Origin: CANRPC01 sp964456095
Lineage (GTDB): Bacteria > Bacillota_I > Bacilli_A > RFN20 > CAG-449
Reading direction: 5' to 3'
DNA: 64,000 bases
Assembly (NCBI GenBank): GCA_964456095.1
Contig: CAYVZF010000001.1
Coordinates: 1 to 64,000, forward strand
The notes under the pieces were generated by a model. The model searched no databases. It had not been told where the DNA came from and worked only from the letters and a program-made list of their open reading frames with translations. A program made the position numbers and the translations under genes. Shown here in pieces: positions 34,554 to 44,397 of the stretch. The first letter of the stretch is position 1. Every line of letters starts with the position of its first letter.

Positions 34554-35765
34554 ATGAGCATTAAAAATAAATTTATCAAATATATTAAAATTGACACAAT
34601 GAGCGATGAAAAGTCTTCATCATTTCCATCAACAGAATCTCAACTAGAATTTGGAAAAACATTAGTACAAGAATTACATAGTTATGGAATAAATAATGCA
34701 TATCAAGATGAATATGGCTACATATATGCAAGAATTGAAGGAGATAATTCTCTACCAAAAATAGGACTAATCGCTCACATGGATACTTCACCATCTTTAA
34801 AAGGTGGTAATTATGATGCAAGAATTATTAAAAATTATAAAGGGGAAAGAATCGATTTAAATAATAATTACTTTTTAGATACAAATAAATTCCCATCATT
34901 AAAAAAACATATTGGACACGATTTAATTGTTACCGATGGTGATCATCTTTTAGGTGGTGACGATAAAGCAGGAGTAGCTATAATAATGGAATTATTAGAA
35001 TTTTATATAAATAACCCTTCTATAAAGCACGCTCCTATCAGAATATGCTTTACTCCAGATGAAGAAATTGGTCAAGGTGCAAAATATTTTAGCACAACAA
35101 AAATGGATGCTGATATTGCATACACTTTAGATGGTTCTTCATATAATGATGTAAATTATGAAAACTTTAATGCAGCATCTGCTAAAATAACAATAAATGG
35201 TGTTGGTGTCCATCCAGGAAGTGCCAAAGGAATAATGGTAAATGCATTATCTTTAGCATGTGAATTTAACTTTTTACTTCCAAAAGATGAAGTACCCGAA
35301 AAAACAGAAGGGTATGAAGGTTTTTATCACTTAACAGATTTAAATGGTGATACAGAAAAAGCGGTTTTAGAATACATTTTACGTGATCATGATATAGATA
35401 AATTAGATTTAAAAATAAAGAAAATTAAAGCAATCGCAGATGAAATACAAGAAAAATATCCAACATCTAAAGTCATAGTAGATATTAAAAATAGTTATAA
35501 AAACATGAAAACTTATTTTGATAAAGATAATAAAGCTGTAGAATTAATTAAAAATGCATACTTATCTCTAAATATTGAGCCTGTATTTACTCCTATAAGA
35601 GGTGGAACTGATGGAGCAACAATAACATTTATGGGACTTCCTTGTCCTAACATTGGCGTAGGCGATTATAACTGTCATGGAAGATTTGAATATGTTTCTA
35701 TAAATGAAATGGAAGAAGTATTTATGATAGTAAGAAATCTATTAGAAAATAAAGATTTGTATTAA
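34554..35765 (+). CDS. Peptidase T (tripeptide aminopeptidase)
   Basis: 403 residues, M20 metallopeptidase. Visible are HMDTSP (first metal ligand, about residue 79), GGDDKAGVA (bridging Asp), DEEIGQGA (catalytic Glu and metal Glu), VGVHPGSAKG dimer-domain motif, and the C-terminal RGGTDGATIT and GDYNCHG ligands. It removes the N-terminal residue of tripeptides in the cytoplasm. GGAGG lies 8 bases before ATG. Monocistronic, diverging from the pectate lyase gene. Confidence 0.95.
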   Translation: MSIKNKFIKYIKIDTMSDEKSSSFPSTESQLEFGKTLVQELHSYGINNAYQDEYGYIYARIEGDNSLPKIGLIAHMDTSPSLKGGNYDARIIKNYKGERIDLNNNYFLDTNKFPSLKKHIGHDLIVTDGDHLLGGDDKAGVAIIMELLEFYINNPSIKHAPIRICFTPDEEIGQGAKYFSTTKMDADIAYTLDGSSYNDVNYENFNAASAKITINGVGVHPGSAKGIMVNALSLACEFNFLLPKDEVPEKTEGYEGFYHLTDLNGDTEKAVLEYILRDHDIDKLDLKIKKIKAIADEIQEKYPTSKVIVDIKNSYKNMKTYFDKDNKAVELIKNAYLSLNIEPVFTPIRGGTDGATITFMGLPCPNIGVGDYNCHGRFEYVSINEMEEVFMIVRNLLENKDLY

Positions 35766-35768
35766 AAA

Positions 35769-36125
35769 TTAAATAATACTAGATTCTCCATTATTATTTA
35801 CAGTTATTATTTTTGAGCCGTTTTCATCTTCTATAATAAGATGAACTGGTTTGTTATATAAATCGTAATAGTGATATGCGTAATTAATATAATATTCATT
35901 ATTATGTGGATTTTTAAACATTATCATTAAATATATTGTATTGTTTTCCTCATGCCAAATTGATTCTTCAATTTCATCACTTAAATACATTGATGTTTCT
36001 TTTACATATAAGGAATTATTATTTGATTTATCGAAAACACTAATCCCAACAAAAGCGATTGTACATAATATAAAAATAAAACCAAACGCTGCGATAGATC
36101 CTATTATTTTTTTTAAAAATGACAT
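35769..36125 (-). CDS. Small membrane-anchored protein (118 aa), unknown
   Basis: One N-terminal hydrophobic span (about 9-30) followed by an acidic, Asn/Tyr-rich extracytoplasmic domain (YYINYAYHYYDLYNKP). No family recognised. Strong ribosome-binding site GGAGG. Its gene follows tadA by 23 bases on the same strand and may be co-transcribed with it. Confidence 0.6.
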   Translation of the reverse strand: MSFLKKIIGSIAAFGFIFILCTIAFVGISVFDKSNNNSLYVKETSMYLSDEIEESIWHEENNTIYLMIMFKNPHNNEYYINYAYHYYDLYNKPVHLIIEDENGSKIITVNNNGESSII

Positions 36126-36148
36126 ACTTTACCTCCAATAGTAGTATG

Positions 36149-36601
36149 TCATTTTCTTTTATTTTTAAAATAATTTGTTAATACTTTTGAGCATTCTTCT
36201 TCATTAATACCACCTATAATTATAGGATGATGGTTTAAATTCTTTTGTTCAAAAAGATTAAAAGAGGAACCAAGTGCACCACCTTTTTTATCATACGCAC
36301 CAAAAACTACTTTTTTAATTCTTGATTGTAAAATTGCTCCCGCACACATAGGGCATGGTTCAAGAGTAACATACATTTCAATATTTTCTAATCTCCATGA
36401 TTCTAATTTTTTACAAGCTTTATTTATCGCAAGTATTTCTGCATGCGCTAAAGCGGAATGTTTTGATTCTCTTAAATTATGTGTCTTTGCTATAACAACA
36501 TCATTTAAAACAAGTACACAACCAACTGGTACTTCGTCTTTCTTTTCTGCTTTTTTTGCTTCTAATAAAGCTAATTTAATATACTTTTCATCTTTATTCA
36601 T
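36149..36601 (-). CDS. tRNA-specific adenosine deaminase TadA
   Basis: 150 residues. HAEILAI supplies the zinc His and the catalytic Glu, and PCPMCAGAI the two zinc Cys; the AYDKKGGALGSSFNL segment matches the tRNA-binding region. It makes inosine-34 in tRNA-Arg(ACG). The SRP RNA gene ends 11-12 bases upstream; GAGGTGG, the 3' strand of that RNA, is the only purine-rich sequence before the start, at an unusually long distance of about 13 bases. Confidence 0.93.
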   Translation of the reverse strand: MNKDEKYIKLALLEAKKAEKKDEVPVGCVLVLNDVVIAKTHNLRESKHSALAHAEILAINKACKKLESWRLENIEMYVTLEPCPMCAGAILQSRIKKVVFGAYDKKGGALGSSFNLFEQKNLNHHPIIIGGINEEECSKVLTNYFKNKRK

Positions 36602-36611
36602 AATAATATAA

Positions 36612-36693
36612 AAACCACCTCACACCTAGAGATAAGCTTAAGGCTGCTATCTTCCGATCCTGACCTGGTTCACCTCTCTAAATCGAGATGGCT
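36612..36693 (-). ncRNA. Small bacterial SRP RNA (4.5S type)
   Basis: On the minus strand the conserved apical domain reads GGTCAGG, a GGAA-type tetraloop, and AGCAGCC, the Ffh-binding core. The closing stem pairs CCATCTC with GAGGTGG, followed by TTTTTA. A -10 box TATAAT (36699-36704) lies just upstream, with TTGAAA at 36720-36725. It scaffolds the signal recognition particle. In Bacillus the same RNA also neighbours tadA. Confidence 0.9.
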
Positions 36694-36728
36694 TTTTTAT
36701 TATACATTATTTTATTTTTTTTCAATAT

Positions 36729-36767
36729 AAAAAGTTGTTATTTTGTATAATTTAACAACTTTTTTTC
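36729..36767. terminator. Terminator downstream of serS
   Basis: aaagttgtta (36731-36740) pairs with taacaacttt (36753-36762) with T-runs on both sides. It separates the serS unit from the SRP RNA promoter. Confidence 0.75.
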
Positions 36768-36789
36768 TTAATCAGCTTAATTATCTAAT

Positions 36790-38073
36790 TTATTTTTTTA
36801 TAGGTCTAATTACTTCTAGTCCACCCATAAATGGTCTTAATACTTCTGGAATAACTACACTTCCATCTTCTTGTTGATATTGTTCAACAATAGCAGGAAA
36901 AATTCTACTTGTTGCTAAGCCTGAAGCATTTAATGTATGAACAAATTTTGTCTTTTTAGTTTCTTTGTCTCTATAACGAATCATACCTCTTCTTGCTTGA
37001 TAATCTCTACCATTTGAAGCTGAAGATACTTCTTTATAAATACCCATTGACGGAATCCATACTTCAATATCATATGTTCTTGCCATTGAATGAGAGCAAT
37101 CTCCCGCGGCTAATTTAGATAATTGATAATGAAGTCCTAATTTTTGAACTAATGATTCAGCTTTATTTACTAATTCTTCAAATGCTTTATCACTACCTTC
37201 TTCAGTAGTATATTGAACCATTTCAACTTTATTAAATTGATATCCTCTTACCATACCTCTTTCTTCTGTTCTATAACTACCTGCTTCACATCTATAGCAA
37301 GGTGTATAAGCAAAATACTTTTTAGGTAATTCATCTTCTGAAAGAATTTCATTTCTATGTAAATTTACAAGCGCGGTTTCTGCGGTTGGAAGCATAAATT
37401 TACGAGGTTCTTCGCCTTTTAACCAGAAAACATCTTTTTCAAATTTTGGAAATTGTCCCGCAGTTAAACCAGATTCATAATTTAATAGATGTGGTGGTAA
37501 AATAAATGTATATCCATCACGTAAATGTTCTTGAATAAAGAAATTTAAAATAGCCCATTCAAGTTGAGCTCCTAGTCCTGTATAACACCAAGTTCCCCTA
37601 CCAGAAATTTTAGCTCCTCTTTCATAATCAATAAGACCTAATGATTCACATAATTCAACGTGATCTTTAGGTTTAAAATTAAATACAGGTTTTTCTTTAT
37701 ATACTTTAATTACTTTATTATTTTCTTTTCCTCCACCTAATAAATCATCATCTGGCATATTAGGTAAAGCCATAACAAAATCATTAATTTCTTGTTCAAT
37801 TGTTTTTAATTCAGCTTCTGCTTCGGCATTTTCTTTAGATATTTCTTTTACACGCGTAAAAATTGCATTAACATCTCCACCTTCTTTTTTCACAGTAGGA
37901 ACTGATTTTGATAATTTATTTGCTTCTGCTTTTCCTCCTTCAACTTTTTGGATTAATTCTAATCTTCTATCCATTTTTTCTAATACAGGAGCAAAATCAA
38001 CATCCCATCCTTTTTTTAATAATGAATCATGTACTCTTTTTGTTTCATTTCTAATTAAGTTTAAATCAATCAT
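36790..38073 (-). CDS. Seryl-tRNA synthetase
   Basis: 427 residues, the usual length. The N-terminal tRNA-binding coiled coil covers about 25-105; the class II core has motif 2 (RCEAGSYRTEERGMVRGYQF) and motif 3 (NASGLATSRIFPAIVEQYQ). It charges tRNA-Ser and provides the precursor for selenocysteinyl-tRNA where used. Expression is controlled by the T-box leader just upstream. Confidence 0.97.
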   Translation of the reverse strand: MIDLNLIRNETKRVHDSLLKKGWDVDFAPVLEKMDRRLELIQKVEGGKAEANKLSKSVPTVKKEGGDVNAIFTRVKEISKENAEAEAELKTIEQEINDFVMALPNMPDDDLLGGGKENNKVIKVYKEKPVFNFKPKDHVELCESLGLIDYERGAKISGRGTWCYTGLGAQLEWAILNFFIQEHLRDGYTFILPPHLLNYESGLTAGQFPKFEKDVFWLKGEEPRKFMLPTAETALVNLHRNEILSEDELPKKYFAYTPCYRCEAGSYRTEERGMVRGYQFNKVEMVQYTTEEGSDKAFEELVNKAESLVQKLGLHYQLSKLAAGDCSHSMARTYDIEVWIPSMGIYKEVSSASNGRDYQARRGMIRYRDKETKKTKFVHTLNASGLATSRIFPAIVEQYQQEDGSVVIPEVLRPFMGGLEVIRPIKK

Positions 38074-38090
38074 ATTCTCTTCCTTTCAAT

Positions 38091-38305
38091 AAAAAACGCC
38101 CTAAATTAATAGGACGGAAGTGACGTATTCCGCGGTGCCACCTATTTTGTGTTTGTTTAAACACCACCTTATTTTACTTTAACGCAGCAAACGAAAGGTT
38201 TCCCTTTATCTTCAAGGGTTGATTTCTATAAAAATAAATATTGATTTGCACCATCCATCAACTCTCTAAAAAATATTTAAATATACTTATCCCTATCACT
38301 AGATT
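38091..38305 (-). promoter_or_regulatory. T-box leader of serS, with terminator
   Basis: The minus-strand T-box core GGTGGCACCGCGG (about 38130-38142) is followed by a GC-containing terminator hairpin (CGTCCTA/TAGGGCG) and a T-run (38091-38120). An AGAG...GGATGGTGC stem-I region lies near 38255-38275. Near the 3' side of stem I the sequence GAAATCAACC offers UCA as the serine specifier codon, an assignment made by eye. Uncharged tRNA-Ser would stabilise the antiterminator. Confidence 0.9.
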
Positions 38306-38311
38306 ACTTGT

Positions 38312-38340
38312 ATTCTATGAAAAACTAATTATTTTTTCAA
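38312..38340 (-). promoter_or_regulatory. Promoter of the serS T-box transcript
   Basis: -35 TTGAAA (38335-38340), 17-base spacer, -10 TAGAAT (38312-38317) on the minus strand. Confidence 0.75.
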
Positions 38341-38376
38341 TAATCAATTAACTAAATTATTAAACACATATCATAT

Positions 38377-38412
38377 AAATATCGCCCAAAATATTTTTTG
38401 AGCGATATTTAT
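38377..38412 (-). terminator. Probable gyrA terminator hairpin
   Basis: aaatatcgc-cc pairs with ga-gcgatattt across an AT loop, immediately after the gyrA stop. The U-run is weak. Confidence 0.5.
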
Positions 38413-38421
38413 TAATATTTT

Positions 38422-40986
38422 TTATTTATTTTCTTCGTTATTTATTACTTCTTCTAATGCTTCTTCTTCCTCTTCGACATGAGAAACTACCGCAAAAGAC
38501 GCAACCGCTTCTTTATCATTTATACGAATTATTTTAACACCTTGAGTATTTCTACCAGTGCGTGCTACTTGACTTAATGATGTTCTAATAATTACACCTC
38601 CACGTGTTATTACTAAAATATCTTCATCGCCATTAACAGCTTTTGTTGCAATTAACTTACCAGTTTTTTCTGTAGCGTTAATTGTGTATACTCCTTTTGC
38701 ACCTCTACTTGTTAATCTATAATCTTCTCCAAGAGTCATTTTACCATAACCATGTTCTGTTATAGATAAAACATATTTACCTTCAAGAGATGTAGTAATT
38801 GATACAGCATTTTCATTATCTTTTAATGATATTCCTCTTACACCAGTCGCACTACGTCCCATTATACGTACATCGCTTTCTTTAAAGCAAACTTGTTTTC
38901 CATTATCTGCAGCTATACAAATTAAAGCATCGCCATTAGTCTTTTTAACACCTATTAAAAAATCATCGTCTCTTAAAACTATTGCTTTTTTACCATTTTG
39001 TCTTATAGACTCAAATTCTAATATAGATGTTCTTTTAACTGTACCATCTTTAGTAGCAAAGAATAGATAATTATTTTCTTTATATTCATCAACAGGGATA
39101 ATAGCTAATACTTTTTCACCTTTTTCTAAATTTATTAAATTTTGAATAGGTGTTCCTTTACCAGTTCTAGCAAATTCAGGTATTTGATATCCTCTTAATC
39201 TATATACTTTTCCTAAATCAGAAAAGAATAATAAATCAATATGTGTTGATGTATTTAAAACAAGATCAACAAAATCATCATCGTGTGTTTTCATACCAGT
39301 GATACCACGACCACCTCTATTTTGTGTCTTAAATGTATTTGATGTAACTCTTTTAATATAACCATTTCTTGTTAGTGTAACAACTATATCTTCTACTGGA
39401 ATTAAATCTTCATCATCAATTGATGCGTCAGCCATAGAAATGTTTGTTCTTCTATCATCACCATATTTTGTTTTTACTTCTTCTAATTCATTTATAACAA
39501 TTTCAACAACATGACTATGGTCTGATAAAATAGAACGATAATATTCGATATTACTTCTTAAAACAGAAGCTTCTTTTTCAATCTTTTCTTTTTCTAATCC
39601 AACAAGTCTAGATAAAGTCATATCAAGTATCGCTTTTGCTTGAATATCATCTATTTGGAATGTTTCTATTAATCTATTTCTTGCTTCTTCATTAGTTTTT
39701 GAAGCACGAATAATTGATACAGCTAAATCTATTTTATCAATTGCAGTTAATAATCCTTCAAGTATATGTAGCCTATCTGAATCTTTCTTTAAATCAAATC
39801 TTGTTCTTCTTTCTACAACTTCACATTGGAATTCAACATATTTTCTTAATACTTCATTTATTGGAAGAATTCTTGGTTCTCCATCTACAAGAGATAGCAT
39901 TATAATTCCATATGAAACTTGCAATTGAGTATTTTTAAATAATTTATTTAATATAACTTCTGCAACACAATCTTTTCTAATTTCAATAACTACTCTAATA
40001 CCTTTTTTATTAGATTCATCTCTAACCGCGGTTATTCCATCTATTACTTTTTCTCTTGCTAATCTACCAATATCTTCGCACATTTTTGCTTTATTAACTT
40101 GATATGGTATTTCAGAAACAATAATCCTTTTCTTGCCATTAGACATTTCTTCTATTTCTGTTTTAGAACGTAAAATAATAGATCCTTGTCCTGTTTCATA
40201 TGCTTGTCTTATTCCTGATTTGCCTAATATAATACCACCTGTTGGAAAATCAGGACCGAATAAATAATTATCCATAATTTCTGTCGGCGTTAATTCAGGG
40301 TTTCTTGCTATTGCTTGACAAGCATTTATTGCTTCTACAAGATTATGAGGTGGTACATTAGTTGCCATACCTACCGCAATACCTGAAGAACCATTTACTA
40401 AGAAATTAGGAAATCTAGAAGGAAGAACAACTGGTTCTTGTTCAAGTCCATCATAGTTATCCATAAAATCAACTGTATCTTTGTTAATATCTCTAACCAT
40501 TTCAGAAGCAATTTTTGACATTCTTGCTTCTGTATATCTCATTGCCGCAGCTCCATCACCATCGATAGAGCCAAAGTTACCATGTCCATCTACTAACGTA
40601 TAACGAATTGAGAAAGGTTGAGCAAGTCTAACAAGCGCACCATAAATTGCTGCATCACCATGAGGGTGATATTTACCCATAACATCACCAACAATACGAG
40701 CACATTTTTTAAATGGTTTATCATGTTGACTACCACCTTCATTCATACCAAATACGATTCTTCTATGAACTGGTTTTAATCCATCTCTAACATCTGGAAG
40801 CGCACGAGATACAATTACAGACATAGCATATGCTAAGAATGAATCTTTAATTTCTTGAACCATATCTTGTTCAGTTAATTGAGGAACAATTCCTGATTCA
40901 ATTTCTTCAATTTCAGAATTTTCTTCGTCGTTTATTTCTTCATCTAATTCATCTAATTCTTCATTAAATTCTAATTCGTCAGCCAT
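38422..40986 (-). CDS. DNA gyrase subunit A
   Basis: About 854 residues. The catalytic Tyr lies in ALRYTEAR-type context (AMRYTEARMSKI); KYHPHGD and QPFSIRYTLVDGHGNFGS are classic, and the C-terminal beta-pinwheel includes a GyrA-box-like QNRGGRG, which favours GyrA over ParC. An acidic N-terminal extension (about 25 Glu/Asp residues) precedes the core. With GyrB it introduces negative supercoils. I use ATG 40986, 8 bases after AGGAGG. It follows gyrB by 15 bases. Confidence 0.95.
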   Translation of the reverse strand: MADELEFNEELDELDEEINDEENSEIEEIESGIVPQLTEQDMVQEIKDSFLAYAMSVIVSRALPDVRDGLKPVHRRIVFGMNEGGSQHDKPFKKCARIVGDVMGKYHPHGDAAIYGALVRLAQPFSIRYTLVDGHGNFGSIDGDGAAAMRYTEARMSKIASEMVRDINKDTVDFMDNYDGLEQEPVVLPSRFPNFLVNGSSGIAVGMATNVPPHNLVEAINACQAIARNPELTPTEIMDNYLFGPDFPTGGIILGKSGIRQAYETGQGSIILRSKTEIEEMSNGKKRIIVSEIPYQVNKAKMCEDIGRLAREKVIDGITAVRDESNKKGIRVVIEIRKDCVAEVILNKLFKNTQLQVSYGIIMLSLVDGEPRILPINEVLRKYVEFQCEVVERRTRFDLKKDSDRLHILEGLLTAIDKIDLAVSIIRASKTNEEARNRLIETFQIDDIQAKAILDMTLSRLVGLEKEKIEKEASVLRSNIEYYRSILSDHSHVVEIVINELEEVKTKYGDDRRTNISMADASIDDEDLIPVEDIVVTLTRNGYIKRVTSNTFKTQNRGGRGITGMKTHDDDFVDLVLNTSTHIDLLFFSDLGKVYRLRGYQIPEFARTGKGTPIQNLINLEKGEKVLAIIPVDEYKENNYLFFATKDGTVKRTSILEFESIRQNGKKAIVLRDDDFLIGVKKTNGDALICIAADNGKQVCFKESDVRIMGRSATGVRGISLKDNENAVSITTSLEGKYVLSITEHGYGKMTLGEDYRLTSRGAKGVYTINATEKTGKLIATKAVNGDEDILVITRGGVIIRTSLSQVARTGRNTQGVKIIRINDKEAVASFAVVSHVEEEEEALEEVINNEENK

Positions 40987-41001
40987 TTCTTGCACCTCCT
41001 A

Positions 41002-43014
41002 TTAAATATCTAAGTTCTTAACGAACTTTGCATTTTCCCTAATAAAATCTTTTCTTGGTTCAACTCTTTCGCCCATTAATTCATCAAATATTTGATCAGC
41101 TTCAATCGCGTCAGACATTTTTACTCTTATCATTTTTCTTTGTTCAGGATCCATTGTTGTTTCCCATAATTGTTCTGCATCCATTTCACCAAGACCTTTA
41201 TAACGTTGTATTTTTAATCTAGATGCAATTTGAGGTCCTAATTTTTTCTTTAAAGCTTCAAGTTGTTCATCATTATAACAGTAATAATCTCTGTTACCTC
41301 TACTTGCTTTATAAAGTGGTGGTTGAGCTATATAAACAAATCCATTTTCAATGAGTGGTCTCATATATCGATAGAAGAATGTTAATAACAAAATTCTAAT
41401 ATGTGATCCATCAACATCAGCATCGGTCATAATTACTACTTTATGATAACGGATCTTTGTAATATCAAAATGTTCACCATTTTTTTCATATCCACCGCCG
41501 ATAGCAATAATCATATTACCGATTTCAGCGTTTTCAAATACTCTTTTCATTTGAGCCTTTTCAACGTTTAATATTTTACCCCTCAATGGTAAAATCGCTT
41601 GTGTTTCTCTATCTCTACCATTTTTTGCAGAACCACCTGCTGAATCTCCCTCAACAATGTAAAGTTCACATTTTGTTGGATCTGTAGAAGCACAGTCCGC
41701 TAATTTACCAGGCAAAGAAGTAAGTTCTAATCCAGAGCCTTTTCTAACTGTTTCACGTGCCTTTTTAGCGGCAAGTCTTGCATTTGAAGCTAAATTAATT
41801 TTATTCATAATTAATTTTGCTACATTTGGATTTTCTTGTAAGAATCTATCTAATTGACTAGAGAATACACTCGATACGATTTTTCTAACTTCTGAATTAC
41901 CTAACTTACCTTTTGTTTGTCCTTCATATTGAGGATTAGGGTGTTTAATAGATATAATCGCAGTTATTCCTTCAAGAGTATCATCTTGTGTATAATTATC
42001 ATCATTTTCTTTTAAAAATTTATTATTTTTAGCATATGCATTAAGAACTCTTGTTAAAGCCATACGGAATCCTTCTTCATGAGTTCCTCCATCTGCAGTA
42101 CGAATATTATTACAGAATGAATAAATATTCGCGGTATATGTATCGTTATATTGTAAAGCTATTTCAACAACAACATCTTGTTCTTTACCTTCACAATAAA
42201 TTACCTCTTCACTCATAGCAATTTTATTTTTATTAAGATATTGAACATATTCTTTAACTCCACCTTTATAGCAGAATTCATCTTTAGAGCCAGGTAAAAC
42301 ACCTTCTTGAACACTCATAACTTTTCTATGGTCTTCAGTAATAATTCTAACACCTTTATTTAAGAAAGCCATTTGGCGAATTCTATCTCTAATAGTATTA
42401 TAGTTAAAAGTTACTGTATCTTGGAATATAGTTGGATCTGGTTGAAAAGTAACGATTGTTCCTGTTGTATCAGTATCACCTATTCTTTTTAATGGTATAG
42501 CGACATTTCCACCATTTTCAAATCTTATTACGTGGATACCACCTTCTTTATGAACTTCAACTTCTACCCATGTTGATAACGCATTAACAACAGATGCACC
42601 AACGCCATGAAGTCCACCAGATACTTTGTATCCTCCACCTTCACCAAATTTACCACCTGCGTGAAGAACTGTATATACTGTTTCAACCGCACTTTTACCT
42701 GTTTTTTCTACAACACCAACTGGAATACCACGTCCATTATCTTTTACAGTACATGAACCATCTTCATTAATAATTACGTGTATTGTATCACAATAACCCG
42801 CCAAAGCTTCATCAATCGCGTTATCAACAATTTCCCATACACAATGATGAAGACCATCAAATGATGTAGTACCAATATACATACCAGGTCTTTTTCTAAC
42901 AGCTTCTAATCCTTCAAGTACTTGAATATTCTTTTCAGTATATTCAGCATCAGCTTTTTCTTCTTCAGGAATTAGATTTTGCGTTTCTTTTTCTAAAACT
43001 TCTTTTTCATCCAT
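41002..43014 (-). CDS. DNA gyrase subunit B
   Basis: 670 residues. GHKL ATPase motifs EIVDNAIDEA, DNGRGIPVG, GGLHGVGASV; Toprim motifs EGDSAGGSA and DADVDGSHI; C-terminal QRYKGLGEMDAEQLWETTM. A 28-residue Glu/Lys-rich N-terminal extension precedes the usual start. Ribosome-binding site GGAGG lies inside the end of recF, which it overlaps by 22 bases. Confidence 0.96.
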   Translation of the reverse strand: MDEKEVLEKETQNLIPEEEKADAEYTEKNIQVLEGLEAVRKRPGMYIGTTSFDGLHHCVWEIVDNAIDEALAGYCDTIHVIINEDGSCTVKDNGRGIPVGVVEKTGKSAVETVYTVLHAGGKFGEGGGYKVSGGLHGVGASVVNALSTWVEVEVHKEGGIHVIRFENGGNVAIPLKRIGDTDTTGTIVTFQPDPTIFQDTVTFNYNTIRDRIRQMAFLNKGVRIITEDHRKVMSVQEGVLPGSKDEFCYKGGVKEYVQYLNKNKIAMSEEVIYCEGKEQDVVVEIALQYNDTYTANIYSFCNNIRTADGGTHEEGFRMALTRVLNAYAKNNKFLKENDDNYTQDDTLEGITAIISIKHPNPQYEGQTKGKLGNSEVRKIVSSVFSSQLDRFLQENPNVAKLIMNKINLASNARLAAKKARETVRKGSGLELTSLPGKLADCASTDPTKCELYIVEGDSAGGSAKNGRDRETQAILPLRGKILNVEKAQMKRVFENAEIGNMIIAIGGGYEKNGEHFDITKIRYHKVVIMTDADVDGSHIRILLLTFFYRYMRPLIENGFVYIAQPPLYKASRGNRDYYCYNDEQLEALKKKLGPQIASRLKIQRYKGLGEMDAEQLWETTMDPEQRKMIRVKMSDAIEADQIFDELMGERVEPRKDFIRENAKFVKNLDI

Positions 43015-44096
43015 TTTTCGTTCCTCCTAATAGAATGATTCGAAACAATAAATTCAGTGTCAACATCTATTGTTGCAGGGATTTCTGTTCCAGTAATGAA
43101 AGACTGTGAATAGTCTTTCAAAACACTTCCTAATAATCTTTGATGATTTTCATCAAGTTCAGATAAAACATCATCTAGTAATAAAATTGGTTCTTCTAAA
43201 AATTTTTCTTTAATCAAATCCGCTAAAGCGATTTTTAAAATTAAAGTTGCTATTCTATTTTGCCCTTGTGAACCAGTAAGAGCTATATTAGTTCCTTTAT
43301 AAAAAAATTCTACGTCTTCATGATGTATACCTTTAGAAGTGTTTTTTCTAGATAAATCAGTAGAATAACTTTCTTCTAATTGTTGAAGAATATTTTTTAT
43401 ACATTTTTCTTTATTTACATCATAAGGAACTGTACTTAAATAAGATAAATTTACTTCAGTATTATTAATATTAAATTTCTCATATAGTTTTTTTATAGAG
43501 TTATTTAATTCATTAATAAACTTATATCTCATTTTTATAATTTCAAATTCTAAAGGCGCTAATTGTTCATCAATAACCTTTAATAAAGTGAAATCAACAT
43601 CTTGTTTTAATAAAGAATTTCTTTCTTTAATTAATTTTTTATATATACTTATACAAGATAAATAAGCAGGAGATAACATAGAAAGAGAACTATCAATAAA
43701 CTTTCTTCTTCTTACAGAACTTTCTTTATAGAAACTAACATCTTTAGGAGAAAAAGTTATTACATATACATTCCCTGACATTTCTGATAATCTTTTAATT
43801 TCATTATTATTAATTAAAATCTTTTTTCCTTGTTCAGAAATAACAATTTCTATTTCTAAATTATTTTTTCTTTCGATAATAGAATTAATTTTTGAAAATT
43901 TTTTATTTATTCTTACACATTCTTTTTCATTAGAAGTAACAAACGACTTTCCAAGTGACAATAAAGATATTGCTTCCAGAATATTGGTTTTTCCTTCACC
44001 ATTTAATCCTGATAAAAAATTAATTCCTTTATCAAAACAAATATTTAATTCTTCATAATTTCTGAAATTTTTTAATTTTAGTAATTTTATAAACAT
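42993..44096 (-). CDS. DNA recombination/repair protein RecF
   Basis: 367 residues. SMC-like ATPase: Walker A GLNGEGKTNILE, signature LTGSQGQNRIATL, Walker B ILLLDDVLSELD. It loads RecA at single-strand gaps. The position between yaaA and gyrB is the ancestral oriC order. Weak ribosome-binding site; stop of yaaA lies 3 bases upstream. Confidence 0.95.
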   Translation of the reverse strand: MFIKLLKLKNFRNYEELNICFDKGINFLSGLNGEGKTNILEAISLLSLGKSFVTSNEKECVRINKKFSKINSIIERKNNLEIEIVISEQGKKILINNNEIKRLSEMSGNVYVITFSPKDVSFYKESSVRRRKFIDSSLSMLSPAYLSCISIYKKLIKERNSLLKQDVDFTLLKVIDEQLAPLEFEIIKMRYKFINELNNSIKKLYEKFNINNTEVNLSYLSTVPYDVNKEKCIKNILQQLEESYSTDLSRKNTSKGIHHEDVEFFYKGTNIALTGSQGQNRIATLILKIALADLIKEKFLEEPILLLDDVLSELDENHQRLLGSVLKDYSQSFITGTEIPATIDVDTEFIVSNHSIRRNEKWMKKKF

Positions 44097-44099
44097 AAA

Positions 44100-44309
44100 C
44101 TACTCAATTATAAATTCACGATTATCAATTTTAACAATATCACCAGGTCTTATTTTTCTACCTCTTCTTTTATCAATCTCATTGTTAATTAAAATATTAA
44201 CATCTGTCGAAAGAAAATACTTTGCTTCTCCACCTGTAGAAATGAAATCAGCAAGTTTTAAAAATTGACCAAGAGTGATATATTCAGTTGTAATTTTAAT
44301 TTTTTCCAT
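44100..44309 (-). CDS. S4-domain RNA-binding protein YaaA
   Basis: 69 residues, essentially one S4 domain (TLGQFLKLADFISTGGEAKYFL ... VNGE-type loop INNEIDKRRGRKIRPGDIV). Almost always encoded just before recF in Bacillota; a role in ribosome biogenesis is suspected. Promoter at 44343-44371. Confidence 0.92.
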   Translation of the reverse strand: MEKIKITTEYITLGQFLKLADFISTGGEAKYFLSTDVNILINNEIDKRRGRKIRPGDIVKIDNREFIIE

Positions 44310-44342
44310 ATACTCTCCATGTCAAAAAAATTGACTAATCTA

Positions 44343-44371
44343 ATTTTAGCATAGAAGTTAAAAAAATTCAA
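44343..44371 (-). promoter_or_regulatory. Promoter of yaaA-recF-gyrB-gyrA
   Basis: -35 TTGAAT (44366-44371), 17-base spacer, -10 TAAAAT (44343-44348) on the minus strand. Confidence 0.65.
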
Positions 44372-44375
44372 ATAT

Positions 44376-44397
44376 TTATATAACTTTAGTTATATAA
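44376..44397. repeat. Perfect 22-bp palindrome upstream of the yaaA promoter
   Basis: TTATATAACT and AGTTATATAA around a TT centre, just outside the -35 box. It could be an operator or a weak hairpin. The rest of 44310-44584 holds only AT-rich sequence; no gene seen. Confidence 0.5.
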
